Origin: Candidatus Zhuqueibacterota bacterium
Lineage (GTDB): Bacteria; Zhuqueibacterota; Zhuqueibacteria; Residuimicrobiales; Krinioviventaceae
Direction: 5' to 3'
DNA: 64,000 nucleotides
Assembly: GCA_016928775.1 (NCBI GenBank)
Contig: JAFGKD010000013.1
Location: forward strand, 90,718-154,717
Shown: positions 62,965 to 64,000 of the stretch, piece by piece
Layout of the letters: each line of letters opens with the position of its first letter
Position numbering within the stretch: the stretch's first letter is position 1
The notes under the pieces: generated by a model
The model's database searches: none
Seen by the model: the letters and a program-made list of their open reading frames with translations, nothing else
What the model was told of the DNA's origin: nothing
Translations under genes and position numbers: made by a program

Positions 62965-64000
62965 ATGAAGGCGAAATTCTTCATCATGTCATTCATTTTA
63001 TTATTTATAACTCTTTCCGCCTGGGCTATTGACACCAGGCAGGTCGAGAGTGAACAACCTCAACAATCCGAACCTGGCCTGGCCAAGATTGTATCCGAGG
63101 TTGATGAGACGCCGCAAGAAGCCATTGCCCAGCGCGCCAAGGGTTTTTTGCTCAAAGGCGAAGTAAAAACCATGACCGCCAATACTGGCAAAATTGTCGG
63201 ACACGACTTTTCAAATTGGTCCAATCCGGAAGGATTGTATAAAGGATTTCAATATCTTGCGGCTGTCGGTATGATGGTGGGGGTGAATGGTGCTCGTGAC
63301 GATTCTCCGCAGGCGCTCAAAGACATGTATCCGTGGTCTTACCGTCCGCATCCACAAAATCCCGACACGTCCTACTGGTGGGGGCCAACTGTTTCAGAGT
63401 CGCATTTTGATCGGACGAACAATGTCATCAATGCCGACTGGATGCCGATCTTCAATCACCGTGGTCGCCTGCATTCAGGGTTGGTCACCGCATGGGAAGT
63501 ACCCGAGTATCAAACATACGCACCGATCAACGATCAAACTCCGGTGTTGGCAACCAGCGACAAGCCGATCACCTGGCCAACCGGATATTATGATGAGTTT
63601 GGTGATTGGATCAACAGTCCGCAAGGACCGTACGCAGATTTAACGGACGATGAAAAAGCGATTGTCGACAGTTTGCGCGCCCAGTACAATGAAGATGATG
63701 AAATATGGCATATTTGGCCAGGTCCATGGGCTCGCGACCCAAATCCGAACTCCCCGACATTCAACCAGGAAGTGCCAGGCGCCTTCTTTTCCGACGTCGA
63801 TATTTTTATGGCATTTAACGATCGCTGGGCGATTCGTGATGTTGATTCCAAACAGGGCTACAGCATGGGCGTTGAGGTGCAAACCTCGGGCTTTTCTTAT
63901 GGCCGTTCTTTTGCCGAGGATATTCTCTTTTTCCCGGTGAAAATTGTCAACAAGAGCAACGAGCTGGGAATCATCGAGCAGAATCGCCGCTTTGTTGAAT
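62965..64000 (+). CDS. Exported protein of unknown function, N-terminal part (cut by window edge)
   Basis: 345 residues are visible from the ATG at 62965 (GAGG 8 bp upstream) and the frame is open at the right edge. Signal peptide 1-22 (ending LSAWA). The mature part contains repeated aromatic and Asp/Asn-rich segments (DFSNWSNPEGLYKG, PWSYRPHPQNPDTSYWWGPT, DEIWHIWPGPWARDPNP). It starts 46 bp after the TonB receptor, so the two are probably co-transcribed and functionally linked as receptor and surface or periplasmic partner. No family recognised; the C-terminus, which might hold a sorting domain, is outside. Confidence 0.8.
   Translation, partial: MKAKFFIMSFILLFITLSAWAIDTRQVESEQPQQSEPGLAKIVSEVDETPQEAIAQRAKGFLLKGEVKTMTANTGKIVGHDFSNWSNPEGLYKGFQYLAAVGMMVGVNGARDDSPQALKDMYPWSYRPHPQNPDTSYWWGPTVSESHFDRTNNVINADWMPIFNHRGRLHSGLVTAWEVPEYQTYAPINDQTPVLATSDKPITWPTGYYDEFGDWINSPQGPYADLTDDEKAIVDSLRAQYNEDDEIWHIWPGPWARDPNPNSPTFNQEVPGAFFSDVDIFMAFNDRWAIRDVDSKQGYSMGVEVQTSGFSYGRSFAEDILFFPVKIVNKSNELGIIEQNRRFVE

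Overview
The window looks like a chromosome segment of an uncultured, Gram-negative, heterotrophic bacterium of the FCB assemblage (KSB1 / Calditrichota / Marinimicrobia-like rather than a classic Bacteroidota genus). The reasons are: ten predicted secreted proteins that end in the roughly 85-residue C-terminal sorting domain with the NYPNPFNP signature; a TonB-dependent receptor with an N-terminal carboxypeptidase-regulatory-like domain; several Tat-exported oxidoreductases; and ordinary AGGAGG-type ribosome binding sites. The phylum assignment is inference; no rRNA or tRNA gene is present to settle it.

Layout. 1-4149 (minus strand): DUF1015 protein, metallo-beta-lactamase hydrolase, GMC oxidoreductase and the start of an aldehyde dehydrogenase, probably one transcription unit. 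4337-18551 (plus): a membrane sensor kinase with a beta-propeller-like sensory part, a sigma-54-dependent response regulator, a well-formed sigma-54 promoter (GG-N10-GC, 8215-8230) with palindromes upstream, and then four secreted proteins that share large modules in different orders. This is the most coherent candidate for an undescribed system in the window. 18892-21849: a secreted protein made of about eight CarboxypepD_reg-like repeats. 22290-30521: lactonase-like propeller lipoprotein, then a minus-strand run of sulfatase, GH26 mannanase-like lipoprotein, a leucyl/arginyl-tRNA-protein transferase-like protein read in frame into the mannanase, a membrane-anchored macro-domain protein and the ATPase YchF, followed by a rhomboid protease on the plus strand. 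30609-39361 (minus): housekeeping block with ClpP, a DUF433/DUF5615 pair, pyruvate phosphate dikinase, S41 protease, thymidylate kinase, MATE transporter and RsmI. 39362-40146: a gene-poor stretch with a decayed sorting-domain fragment and 125-126-bp tandem repeats built on a GTGCCTGGCA palindrome. 40147-51567: Gfo/Idh/MocA oxidoreductases, a DUF1080 (3-keto-glycoside hydrolase-type) protein, a sugar isomerase/epimerase, YgiQ radical SAM protein, secreted binding-domain proteins and a second DUF433/DUF5615 pair. 51894-64000: a glycoside-hydrolase-like DUF4038 protein, further secreted sorting-domain proteins, a Tat-exported aldo/keto reductase, a TonB-dependent receptor and a truncated exported protein at the right edge.

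How the genes fit together. The accessory content points to polysaccharide or glycoside use: secreted binding and cleavage proteins (GH26, DUF4038, CBM9-like, DUF1080, sulfatase), outer-membrane uptake (TonB receptor), and periplasmic or cytoplasmic sugar oxidoreductases and an epimerase. Ten proteins depend on an outer-membrane secretion system of the type IX kind whose machinery lies outside the window. Interspersed are short inverted-repeat elements (21935-22169, 25041-25120, 29422-29513, 39744-40090, 59709-59780), typical of a genome with many non-coding mobile or dispersed repeats. Functional calls are from motif recognition by eye; no database search was run.
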